Source: an uncultured Bacteroidaceae bacterium (lineage in GTDB: Bacteria; Bacteroidota; Bacteroidia; Bacteroidales; Bacteroidaceae). From it: a DNA stretch of 40,447 bases. The stretch is from NCBI GenBank assembly GCA_905235525.1, contig CAJOLW010000029.1:1-40447 (forward strand), in the 5' to 3' direction. Positions 16,836 to 24,326 of the stretch are shown here, in pieces (within the stretch, counting starts at the first letter, position 1; each line of letters opens with the position of its first letter). The notes under the pieces were generated by a model, which saw nothing but the letters and a program-made list of their open reading frames with translations, was not told the DNA's origin and did no database searches. The position numbers were made by a program, and so were the translations under genes.

Positions 16836-18068
16836 TCAGCAAACGGGGTTCTTTACTTTTTCTTTCTGTTTCTCAAACTCTTCCCGTCTCCCCTCCAATT
16901 CCAACTTGCGGAAGAGTTTGTTCCAATAATAGTTATTGGCACGTACACGAGCCTTATGCATCTTGCAGATGGCGGTGGAACGCTGATAGAGCGTGTGCGT
17001 GTCGGCTGCATCGTAGTTCTCACCCTGGCACCATGCACAGCCACTCGCCACTTCACAATTAACACATTCCTCTGCACTTTGAGTAGTTCGGTCAAGCGTC
17101 AAGAACGGGCGGAGTTTGTTTGAATCAATACCATCCTTCACATTCCCAATAATCCATGCAGGTTTGTTCCTCAAGGAATACTGAGCAAAGCGTGTGCAAG
17201 GATAGAAGTTGCCTGCGGCATCAATCGCCAACATCATACCGGCACCGCACCAATTCCGGTTATCCGTGTCAGGATTAAGCGGTTTTCCAATATGCTCCAT
17301 GAAGAAAGAGCAGAAGTGTTCCTGATACAATTCATGATCAATAATCACATCTGCCAAGTCCACCAATTGTTGTTCAAATACAACATCATCACCATCTTTC
17401 CACACATCCTCAAACACACAATTGATAGCAACATCCTTTATACCCAACTCATATAAATGCAAAACACTCTCGCAAATATATGGTATATCATCAGAACTGA
17501 TAGTCACTTTAGTGTTACCACCCGGAAACTGGCTGAGCCACAAAGGAATATTCCTCACTACATCTTGATAAGAACCACGTCCACTCTTTTTGTATATACG
17601 ATTTAAGTCATGTTTCTTCTCCGTTCCGTCAATCGTGATGCCTATGCTAAGATGCGTCCTGTTCTTTTCTATAAAATGTTGTATCCGAGGCTCATGGTAG
17701 TTGATACCATTAGTGGAGAACGAAAAACGATAAGAATTGAACCAGGGATGTTGAAGCCGATACATCTCCGTTTTAATATAATCGCAAATTCTATCAATCA
17801 GTTCTATCTCCAAGAAGGGCTCACCGCCAATAAAGTCCCAAACAACTGACGGTTGGTTGTAATCTTTTTGTGACAAGACATAATCGATCGCCTGTCTGGC
17901 AACATCCCATGACATACGCTCCTTGCTGTTCTTCCCAACAAGATAACAATACTTGCATGCCAATTGGCAGTCCTTGGTTACTATAAAAGTAATGTTCTTG
18001 GCAACACCATTCTCCCACAGAGGAATGTCTTGACGGATTTTATTATCCATAACGATACGACTGTCCAT
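16836..18068 (-). CDS. Radical SAM peptide maturase, CXXX-repeat target type
   Basis: About 410 residues from the ATG at 18068, which has a GGGGGA sequence just upstream. Starts at 18119 or at 18050, overlapping the precursor stop by 8 bases, are also possible. TKDCQLACKYCYL carries the CxxxCxxC motif (Cys34, Cys38, Cys41) for the 4Fe-4S cluster that cleaves S-adenosylmethionine. DFIGGEPFLE is the GGEP motif. The C-terminus is a SPASM domain (CTRFAQYS, CVNCEVASGCAWCQGE, CKMHKARVRANNYYW) for auxiliary clusters. The adjacent substrate is the Cys-repeat lipoprotein. Thioether or other crosslinking at Cys is inferred. Confidence 0.88.
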   Translation of the reverse strand: MDSRIVMDNKIRQDIPLWENGVAKNITFIVTKDCQLACKYCYLVGKNSKERMSWDVARQAIDYVLSQKDYNQPSVVWDFIGGEPFLEIELIDRICDYIKTEMYRLQHPWFNSYRFSFSTNGINYHEPRIQHFIEKNRTHLSIGITIDGTEKKHDLNRIYKKSGRGSYQDVVRNIPLWLSQFPGGNTKVTISSDDIPYICESVLHLYELGIKDVAINCVFEDVWKDGDDVVFEQQLVDLADVIIDHELYQEHFCSFFMEHIGKPLNPDTDNRNWCGAGMMLAIDAAGNFYPCTRFAQYSLRNKPAWIIGNVKDGIDSNKLRPFLTLDRTTQSAEECVNCEVASGCAWCQGENYDAADTHTLYQRSTAICKMHKARVRANNYYWNKLFRKLELEGRREEFEKQKEKVKNPVC

Positions 18069-19074
18069 AACATCCCCCTCGGCAAGAGTACAAACAACCT
18101 GAGTAGCAACTCGAATCACATCCTCCTGTACAAGTTCTTGTGCACAATAAACGACAAGTTATATCACAGCCACTCGAACAACCTCCACTACAATTGCTGG
18201 AACACTCTGCCGTGCATGATGACTTACATCCTCCCGTACAACTGGCTGAACATTCTCCCGTACATCCGCTGGAACAAGTTCCCGTACACCCACTATAGCA
18301 TCCTCCTGTACATGTCGATGAACAAGTTCCGCTACAACTACCTTCGCACGAATTGCCGCAACCGGAAGCACAAGAACTCATGCAACCTCCTGTACAGGAA
18401 TTGTAACACGTTTCAGAGCAATTACCAGAGCATGCTGCTGTACAATCTGAACAAGAAGAATTAACAATCATTCTTTCATTCCATGAATAGAGAAACACAT
18501 CCCCGACGACAAAACATATATAACCCCAATAATTTGCCACCTTTCCACACACAACGACTGTATCGCCTTCCTTCAATACAGAATTCGTCTTAATTTGAGC
18601 TACTATACTTTCACCGTCATCATCGCCATCGGTCAAAGTAACATTTACAACGTAAGAATAATCCCAACCGTCTGGATTAGGACCATCAAATTCAACACAA
18701 GAATCAACGATACCTTTAACATAAAATCGGGCTGATGATGCCTCTCCATCATTTAGCGTTTTTGCGTATGCAATCACTTCTGCCACACTAAAAGGATGAG
18801 AGACGGAACCATCACCTCTATCGGCTTGTGGTGAATCGCCTCCTTCATGCGGTGAATTGCCTCCTTCATGCGGTGAATTGCCTCCTTCATGTGGTGAATT
18901 TTCATCACCTCTCCCATCATCCCCACTGCCATCATCACCATCGTCCTTACTACATGAAGTGAAAAATGTTGGTCCAAATGCAACAAGACCAATAAATGGA
19001 AGGACACGTTTTCCCGCCTTCTTGAAGAACTCACGCCGTGACTGAAGTTCTTCACTGTTCATCTTTTTCTCCAT
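18043..19074 (-). CDS. Tat-targeted lipoprotein with 33-Cys CXXX-repeat tail (modification substrate)
   Basis: A 343-residue precursor. Residues 13-17 are RREFF, a twin-arginine signal, followed by a hydrophobic stretch and the lipobox FFTSC with Cys41. An acidic linker holds three NSPHEGG-type repeats. Residues about 95-200 resemble an OB-fold (VAEVIAYAKTL, FYVKGIVDSC, LKEGDTVVVCGKV). From Cys211 to Cys335 a cysteine occurs at every fourth residue without exception (32 cysteines, plus Cys208), with mostly Gly, Ser and Thr between. This is the CXXX-repeat target that gives the family its name. The finished protein is probably a crosslinked, surface-anchored rod. It is the first gene of a six-gene operon ending in tatAC. 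Confidence 0.87.
   Translation of the reverse strand: MEKKMNSEELQSRREFFKKAGKRVLPFIGLVAFGPTFFTSCSKDDGDDGSGDDGRGDENSPHEGGNSPHEGGNSPHEGGDSPQADRGDGSVSHPFSVAEVIAYAKTLNDGEASSARFYVKGIVDSCVEFDGPNPDGWDYSYVVNVTLTDGDDDGESIVAQIKTNSVLKEGDTVVVCGKVANYWGYICFVVGDVFLYSWNERMIVNSSCSDCTAACSGNCSETCYNSCTGGCMSSCASGCGNSCEGSCSGTCSSTCTGGCYSGCTGTCSSGCTGECSASCTGGCKSSCTAECSSNCSGGCSSGCDITCRLLCTRTCTGGCDSSCYSGCLYSCRGGCYGQSYRYG
18830..18900 (-). repeat. 21-bp tandem repeat in the lipoprotein linker
   Basis: Three copies of a 21-bp unit (18830-18850, 18851-18871, 18872-18892) plus 8 bases of a fourth. The copies are nearly identical and encode NSPHEGG. Recent duplication and variable linker length between strains are likely. 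Confidence 0.85.
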
Positions 19075-19159
19075 AATAATAACAGTTTGAGATTAAAAAA
19101 GATTAAGCCTATAAGTCTCCAGATTCGGCTGCGGTTAAAGATTCATGTTAAGCCCATAG

Positions 19160-19559
19160 ATACAAAAAACGTGAGACCTGCACCAGTTGCTCGTCCCACT
19201 CTTCGAGGCGCCTAGGAATTGCCCAACAATCAAGAACGAGCAACCTAGACCTCACGCCGATATATTATATAGGCACACTCTATGCGACACAGTCATTGTC
19301 ATACAATCAAGCGACCTCCAGCCGGAAGTGCACTTTCTTATATAAATAATGTGTACAAAGAGGGCTGTCATATAACATACCCATGAGCATCTATCGTTGC
19401 ATTGTCCTTTGATTGTCTCGTTAAGTTTCCTAGGCTTTCCGAAGAGTCAAGAACAAAGCGCGTGATAAACGCTTTTTCCATATATGGTATCCCCACGGCA
19501 CTGGTCCGCCACAGCGAAGGAGCCTTTCCCGCCACTCTGAAGGTGGCTTCGGCATGAAG
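19160..19559 (-). ncRNA. Structured leader RNA candidate 2
   Basis: A minus-strand RNA of about 400 bases upstream of the CXXX-repeat operon. P1 pairs 19440-19446 with 19199-19205 and P2 pairs 19427-19434 (CCTAGGAA) with 19211-19218, with internal loop GAAAG/CGCCT. A third helix pairs 19409-19416 with 19226-19233. It ends in a terminator: GTGGGAC (19193-19199) with GTCTCAC, then six T near 19166. An alternative long helix joins GTTGCTCGT (19235-19243) to ACGAGCAAC (19185-19193). Near the 5' end GCCAC-GTGGC forms a hairpin. P1 differs from candidate 1 but keeps its pairing. No family recognised. Confidence 0.55.
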
Positions 19560-19565
19560 ATGTGG

Positions 19566-19597
19566 CAAAGATATATACTTTCTGAAAAATTTCCAAA
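19566..19597 (-). promoter_or_regulatory. Promoter of leader RNA 2 and probably the CXXX operon
   Basis: Minus-strand TTTG (19594-19597), exactly 20 bases, then TATCTTTG (19566-19573). Expected start is near 19559. I see no other good box between the leader terminator and the lipoprotein gene, so the operon may depend on read-through from here. Confidence 0.7.
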
Positions 19598-19676
19598 AAA
19601 AATCCTAAAAAAATGGAAAAGAAACAGGAAAAAGCAAACTGATAAAAGGAGGAATGTCTATTTTGAGAAAAAATCG

Positions 19677-19684
19677 TACCTTTG
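19677..19684 (+). promoter_or_regulatory. -7 box of the HsdR-N-like gene
   Basis: TACCTTTG lies inside the open frame beginning at 19654, so the start must be one of the ATGs at 19699, 19702 or 19705. Expected transcription start is only a few bases before them. Confidence 0.65.
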
Positions 19685-19698
19685 CAGGAAGGGATGTA

Positions 19699-20172
19699 AT
19701 GATGATGCAGCCGTTGAACCTGCCGCCATTTGAGGCAAACATCAAGAAGATGGACGGAATGGTGAAGATACTCGATGTGCTTCGCCGCAAGTTTGTGGCA
19801 CTCACGCCAGAGGAGTGGGTGCGGCAGCATTTTGTGCATTTCCTGACGGAACGGAAGGACTACCCTGCCACGCTGATGGCAAATGAGGTGGCGGTGTCGC
19901 TGAACGGCATGAGCAGAAGGTGCGACACGGTGGTGTATCGGCAGGAGGGGTTGAAGCCACTGATGATTATCGAATATAAACGCCCCGATGTGGAAATCAC
20001 ACAAAAGGTGTTTAATCAGATTTGCAGGTATAATATGGTGTTGGAAGTCGAGTGGCTGGTGGTGAGCAATGGGTTAAAGCACTATTGCTGTCATGTGGAC
20101 ATCAAAAACGGTGGGTATGCCTTTCTGGAAGACATACCCACGTATGAGAAATTATTGAAAAATGAAGAGTGA
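19699..20172 (+). CDS. Type I restriction HsdR N-terminal-like protein
   Basis: A 157-residue protein from the first of three consecutive ATGs downstream of the promoter. It resembles the stand-alone HSDR_N family of Bacteroidetes. RRCDTVVYRQE followed by LMIIEYKRPDVEI gives the D-(x)n-E-x-K core of a PD-(D/E)XK nuclease, and EEWVRQHFVHFLTE is the conserved helix before it. There is no helicase domain and no HsdM or HsdS gene nearby, so it is not a working type I enzyme. These small proteins are common in the phylum and their role is unknown. It converges on the zinc-ribbon gene. Confidence 0.82.
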   Translation: MMMQPLNLPPFEANIKKMDGMVKILDVLRRKFVALTPEEWVRQHFVHFLTERKDYPATLMANEVAVSLNGMSRRCDTVVYRQEGLKPLMIIEYKRPDVEITQKVFNQICRYNMVLEVEWLVVSNGLKHYCCHVDIKNGGYAFLEDIPTYEKLLKNEE

Positions 20173-20224
20173 AAAATCTTAGTGACTTTCCATCAGAATG
20201 GTTGGCAACTTAGATTTTTCACTC
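20167..20224. terminator. 17-bp hairpin between convergent genes
   Basis: Arms 20167-20183 and 20208-20224 pair with one mismatch. A- and T-rich arms make it suitable for termination in both directions between the HsdR-N-like gene and the zinc-ribbon gene. It begins inside the last codons of the former. Confidence 0.65.
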
Positions 20225-20234
20225 TTTATTTCAT

Positions 20235-21054
20235 TTATTCGTCCTCTTTCTTCGTGCGGCGAGTGCGGCGCTTTGGCTTCTCCTCGGCTGGTGCATCGGG
20301 CTTAACGCCTGCCAGTTCTGGGTCGATAAGAATGCGTCCACAATATTCGCAGACGATAACCTTCTTACGCATACGGACATCCAATTGACGCTGTGGCGGA
20401 ATCTTGGCGAAGCAACCACCACAGGCATCACGCTGCACATATACAATGCCAAGACCATTTCGGCTGTTCTTTCTGATACGCTTGAAACTCTGCAACAGGC
20501 GTGGTTCGATGAGTGTTTCGAGGTTCTTTGCCTTTTCACGAAGTTTCTCCTCATCAGCCTTCGTTTCTGCAACGATTTCGTCGAGTTCATTCTTCTTCAC
20601 TTCAAGATCCTGCACGTCCATCCAGTTCTTCCTTGCTCTTAACAAGGGCTTCTTCCCTGCCCTTTTCCAATGTCTGAGCCTCACGGATACGTTTGTTACA
20701 AAGTTCAATCTCAAGTGTCTGGAACTCAATTTCCTTGTTGAGCAGGTCGTATTCGCGGTTGTTGCGCACATTGTCCATCTGCTCTTTGTAAGTGGCAAGT
20801 TGTGAATTTGCCAAATCAATCTTACCTTTGTATTCGTTTATTTTTGCACGAAGATCTGCTATTTCAGTCTCAGTCTTACTGATTCGAGTTTTCAATCCCT
20901 CAATAGTGTCTTCCAAATCTTCGACCTCAAGGGGAAGTTCACCACGTAAGGTACGAATACGGTCAATCTCTGTCAAGATTGTCTGCAACTGGAAAAGGTT
21001 TTTGAGCCTTTCTTCCACAGGCATCTCAGCAGGGTTCTCTTTCTTTTTTGCCAT
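20235..21054 (-). pseudogene. Coiled-coil C4 zinc-ribbon protein, frameshifted
   Basis: A long antiparallel coiled coil (about residues 15-190) precedes a C-terminal zinc ribbon (CGGCFAKIPPQ, then VIVCEYCGRIL) and a basic tail. It belongs to the CT398-like zinc-ribbon family, probably nucleic-acid binding, usually paired with the Nif3-like gene as here. The frame breaks at 20618-20619, where one G too many (minus strand) separates KSKEELD from DVQDLEVKKN. Removing it gives 272 residues without interruption. The gene is normally conserved, so a sequence error is as likely as a true mutation. It starts 17 bases after the Nif3-like gene ends. Confidence 0.8.
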
Positions 21055-21070
21055 TACCTTTATTTAATAA

Positions 21071-21874
21071 TTATAGATACTTTATCGGATTAATATTTGT
21101 TTCTGCCTTGCAGACATGAAGTGATGGAGCGAACCTGGTAATGATGTCACGCAACACCTCGATGGTGTATTGCTCACTCTCGTAATGTCCAACCTCCAAC
21201 AACAAGATATCTTTTTCATAGCCAAAGAAACGGTGGTAACCAATCTCGCCGGTAATAAACACGTCTGCACCCTTCTCTATCGCTTGAGGAATAAGAGAGG
21301 CACCAGCACCACCTGCAAGTGCAACACGCTTGATGGTCTTGGGATTAGCACAGTTGACACGTAAAGATTTCAAACGAAAGGCTTCTTTCACCTGTTCCAT
21401 GAATTCTCTCTTTGACACAGAAGAAGGCAAAGACGCAATGATGCCATCACCAGCCATGAGCGTCTTACCGCCACTAACATAACTATCCTTCTCTGAAAGC
21501 AGTTCCACATTCTGCAGACCCAGTTTCTCTGCAATCTTAAAGTTCACACCACCATAAGCAACATCCAGATTCGTATGAGCGGCATAGACTGCAATGTCGT
21601 TCTTGATGGCCTTCAAAATGGCACGCTCCACATGTGTCTTTCCTGTGAAAGCCTTCACAGGATGGAACATGAGCGGATGATGACTTACAATGAGGTTGCA
21701 GCCACGTAGGACAGCCTCGTTCACTACTTCTTCAGTGACGTCCAAAGACAATAAAACCCCTGTAGCCTCTGCATCCTCTGCTAGTCCAATCTGCAATCCC
21801 GCATTATCGTAGCCGTCTTGCAGGGCCAGAGGAGCGAACTCTTCAAGGGCACCTAAGATATCCTTTATTTTCAT
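21071..21874 (-). CDS. Nif3-like dinuclear metal centre protein
   Basis: A 267-residue protein from the ATG at 21874 (MKIKDILGALEEFAPLALQD). The frame extends to 21943, but that part overlaps the promoter box at 21911. Typical Nif3/YbgI motifs are GYDNAGLQIG, VSHHPLMFHP (metal-binding His pair), AAHTNLDVAYGGVN and, near the end, GHYESEQYTIEVL. The family forms a hexameric ring with two metals per subunit; GTP cyclohydrolase I-like activity has been proposed for some members. It is coupled to the zinc-ribbon gene. Confidence 0.9.
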   Translation of the reverse strand: MKIKDILGALEEFAPLALQDGYDNAGLQIGLAEDAEATGVLLSLDVTEEVVNEAVLRGCNLIVSHHPLMFHPVKAFTGKTHVERAILKAIKNDIAVYAAHTNLDVAYGGVNFKIAEKLGLQNVELLSEKDSYVSGGKTLMAGDGIIASLPSSVSKREFMEQVKEAFRLKSLRVNCANPKTIKRVALAGGAGASLIPQAIEKGADVFITGEIGYHRFFGYEKDILLLEVGHYESEQYTIEVLRDIITRFAPSLHVCKAETNINPIKYL

Positions 21875-21910
21875 AATGTCTGAAATGTGGGGTTTGGCAC
21901 ATTTCGAGTG

Positions 21911-21918
21911 CAAAGGTA
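21911..21918 (-). promoter_or_regulatory. -7 box of the Nif3/zinc-ribbon unit
   Basis: Minus-strand TACCTTTG, 37 bases before the chosen start at 21874. No good -33 box is visible. Confidence 0.55.
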
Positions 21919-22027
21919 GTGAAAAATTGGGAATTAAGCACATGAAAAGAAATTTAAATACTCAAAAAAAATGTTAAATATCCACATTCTTTCTCCTTTT
22001 TGTATTGAAATTTCAATAAAAACATAT

Positions 22028-22059
22028 TACCTTTGCAGTGTATTACTTACGTAGTACAC
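22028..22059 (+). promoter_or_regulatory. Promoter and GntR-type operator of the ABC operon
   Basis: TACCTTTG (22028-22035) with ATTG 20 bases upstream. Immediately after it, GTGTATTAC (22038-22046) and GTAGTACAC (22051-22059) form an inverted repeat with 8 of 9 matching positions and a 4-base spacer. It covers the expected transcription start, a repressor position. The natural candidate is the GntR regulator encoded third in the operon. Confidence 0.65.
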
Positions 22060-22194
22060 CAATAAACAAAGATTCTATACATACAAAAGTTACCTCACCA
22101 ACGTCGGGCGGACAACCCTATCGGTTTTAACTCCTTATAACTCCTTTTACTCCGAAGAAATAAAACATACGAAACTTGAATAAATAATAGAACT

Positions 22195-22941
22195 ATGTTA
22201 CAGATTCAAAACATCACCTATGGCTACAATGCCATGCACAACGTACTGGAAAACTTCTCTCTCCAGTATGACGAACCCGGCATCTACGGGTTGTTAGGTA
22301 AGAACGGAACAGGTAAGAGCACCCTACTCTACCTCATCATGGGACTCTTGCGACCCAAACAGGGAGAAATCACATTCAACGGTGCGAACACCCAAGAGCG
22401 TTTGCCGGAGGCATTGCAGGAGATGTTCATCGTGCCCGAAGAATACAACCTTCCTTCCATCCCGCTACCCAATTACCTGAAGGTGCTCCGTTCCTTCTAC
22501 CCTAACTTCGACGAGCAACTGATGGTGAAACTCCTCGAAATGTTTGACATGCTAAATGTGAATGGTGCCACCACTGACGAGAACGGCATTCCACGTATCA
22601 ACCTCGGTGCCCTCTCTATGGGTCAGAAGAAGAAGGTGTATATGTGCATTGCCCTCGCTGCACGAACCAAACTTCTGTTGATGGACGAGCCCACCAACGG
22701 GCTTGACATTCCCAGCAAGAGCCAGTTCCGCAAAGTGGTGGCTCAGGGCATGAGAGACGATCAGATTGCCATCATTTCCACCCATCAGGTGCGAGATGTG
22801 GAAACGCTGCTCGACCATGTGACCATCATCGAACAGAATGCAGTGTTGCTCAACGAGAGGATGAACATGGAGGAACCTGTCAATCTGGAAGAACTTTTCA
22901 TTGATGCGCTGAACAGATATGGAATAGCAAATGAAAAGTAA
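22195..22941 (+). CDS. ABC transporter ATP-binding protein
   Basis: A 248-residue ATPase subunit. Walker A is GKNGTGKST (near residue 36), the signature is LSMGQKKKV, Walker B is LLLMDEPTNGLD, and the switch His is STHQVRD. The signature is the SMGQK variant seen in YtrB/YxlF-like transporters linked to GntR regulators. It pairs with the permease that starts 42 bases downstream. Such operons usually act in antibiotic or cell-envelope stress responses, but the substrate here is unknown. Transcription probably starts near 22042, giving a leader of about 150 bases. Confidence 0.9.
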   Translation: MLQIQNITYGYNAMHNVLENFSLQYDEPGIYGLLGKNGTGKSTLLYLIMGLLRPKQGEITFNGANTQERLPEALQEMFIVPEEYNLPSIPLPNYLKVLRSFYPNFDEQLMVKLLEMFDMLNVNGATTDENGIPRINLGALSMGQKKKVYMCIALAARTKLLLMDEPTNGLDIPSKSQFRKVVAQGMRDDQIAIISTHQVRDVETLLDHVTIIEQNAVLLNERMNMEEPVNLEELFIDALNRYGIANEK

Positions 22942-22983
22942 AAAATCAAAGTTTCCATTCATCACACAACAAATTGACTCATT

Positions 22984-23934
22984 ATGAATTTCAATAAAGA
23001 AAGATTTGCAAACTTCGCAAAATATGACCTTACCATCAACAAGGCATTCTATCGTAACATGGCACTCATCACCATTGCTGGAGCCATCGGAATTGCCCTA
23101 ATCGCTTTCATGGCACGTTACAGCATCTATACCAACATGCAGTACGACTCTATGAGCGACATATACAGAGACATCGATCCCTATTCCTTCGAAGGTTACA
23201 ACTGGGTGTATTTTACAGCCTTATACGAAATCGGCTTCTTATTCATCATCATGCAGATTTTTGCTGGATGCTGGGCACATAACCTGCGCAACAAGCAGGG
23301 ACGCATCATCGAACTCACCTTGCCAGCCACCAATCTGGAGAAGTTCACGTGGCATGCCCTGCTCATGATTGTGGGCGGCTTCATTGCCTGCGTTGTATCC
23401 CTGCTCATAGCCGATGGACTCAATGCCTTGCTCACCCTCATCACCTATGGGGCTGAAGACGGCATCGCATCACTCTCAGCAGCCATCGGTGATATCTGCA
23501 CCGTAAGAGGCTTCATCGAGAATGTCATCCTGCGTTCAACTCCCTTTAGCGGAAACCTTGACGATAATCCTCCTGTGGTGAGGGCTTATCAAGCGATGAC
23601 CTTCATGATTATATGTGGTTCCATCTGTCAGGTCTTCGTCTATTTCTTAGGCAATGCTCTGAAATATAAGTACAACATCATCCTCACCTACATTTGCCTT
23701 CAAGTGATTAGCACCGTCCTGAGCATTCTGTTCTTCATCGGCACTGCCACCCTATCCAACATACCAACACTCATGGAACTGACTGACGACACGACAGAAA
23801 CGGATGCACTGAACGGCATGACCCTATTGAGTTCTACCCTTGGAGGCATCTTCCTGATTCTTGCCATCGTATTCATTTGGTGGAGTTATAATCGCTACAC
23901 AAAAGCACAAATTACCAGTTCTTTTAATAAATAA
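22984..23934 (+). CDS. ABC transporter permease
   Basis: A 316-residue membrane protein with about six hydrophobic helices (starting near residues 22, 75, 118, 205, 238 and 285). A segment NLRNKQGRIIELTLPATNLEKF after the second helix is a typical cytoplasmic loop of ABC-2-type permeases in Bacteroidetes; the distinctive part is LTLPATNLEKF. It would form the channel for the preceding ATPase. It ends 10 bases before the GntR gene, consistent with one operon. The substrate is unknown. Confidence 0.82.
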   Translation: MNFNKERFANFAKYDLTINKAFYRNMALITIAGAIGIALIAFMARYSIYTNMQYDSMSDIYRDIDPYSFEGYNWVYFTALYEIGFLFIIMQIFAGCWAHNLRNKQGRIIELTLPATNLEKFTWHALLMIVGGFIACVVSLLIADGLNALLTLITYGAEDGIASLSAAIGDICTVRGFIENVILRSTPFSGNLDDNPPVVRAYQAMTFMIICGSICQVFVYFLGNALKYKYNIILTYICLQVISTVLSILFFIGTATLSNIPTLMELTDDTTETDALNGMTLLSSTLGGIFLILAIVFIWWSYNRYTKAQITSSFNK

Positions 23935-23944
23935 TGTGAAAATT

Positions 23945-24310
23945 ATGCGATTCAAAGATAATAAAGCCATATATTTGCAAATCGCAGACCTTATCTGCGA
24001 GGAAATCTTGCAGCAAAAACTGCTGGAAGACGAGCGCATCCCGAGTGTCAGGGAATACGCCGCTATCGTAGAGGTAAACGCCAACACCTGTGCCCGTGCC
24101 TACGACTGGCTACAAGGACAAGGCATCATCTACACAAAACGTGGACTGGGTTACTTCGTCTGCGCAGGGGCAAAAGATGCTATCCGCCAGATGAAACGTC
24201 AGGAGTTCATGACCGAAACCCTGCCAGAAGTGGCACGTCAAATGGTGAATCTCGGCATTACCATGGAAGAACTGACGGAGGGCATTATCAAGTATCAATT
24301 GAAAAAATGA
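23945..24310 (+). CDS. GntR-family regulator (YtrA type)
   Basis: A 121-residue protein. The frame extends back to 23861, but the start at 23945 (MRFKDNKAIYLQIADL) matches family members and follows the permease stop. Residues 5-70 are the winged helix (QKLLEDERIPSVREYAAIVEVN, where IPSVREYA is the recognition part). There is no large effector domain, only a helical C-terminus, as in YtrA-type repressors. It probably binds the inverted repeat at 22038-22059 and represses its own operon. Confidence 0.87.
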   Translation: MRFKDNKAIYLQIADLICEEILQQKLLEDERIPSVREYAAIVEVNANTCARAYDWLQGQGIIYTKRGLGYFVCAGAKDAIRQMKRQEFMTETLPEVARQMVNLGITMEELTEGIIKYQLKK

Positions 24311-24326
24311 CAAAACAGAATAGACA

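Noticed and set aside
19160-19559. Identity of the leader RNAs as tmRNA, RNase P RNA, 6S RNA or a T-box
   Set aside because: Two related copies exist in one window. No tag frame, no RNase P core and no T-box sequence are visible.
19699-20172. A complete type I restriction system
   Set aside because: Only the HsdR N-terminal-like domain is present, with no helicase, HsdM or HsdS nearby.
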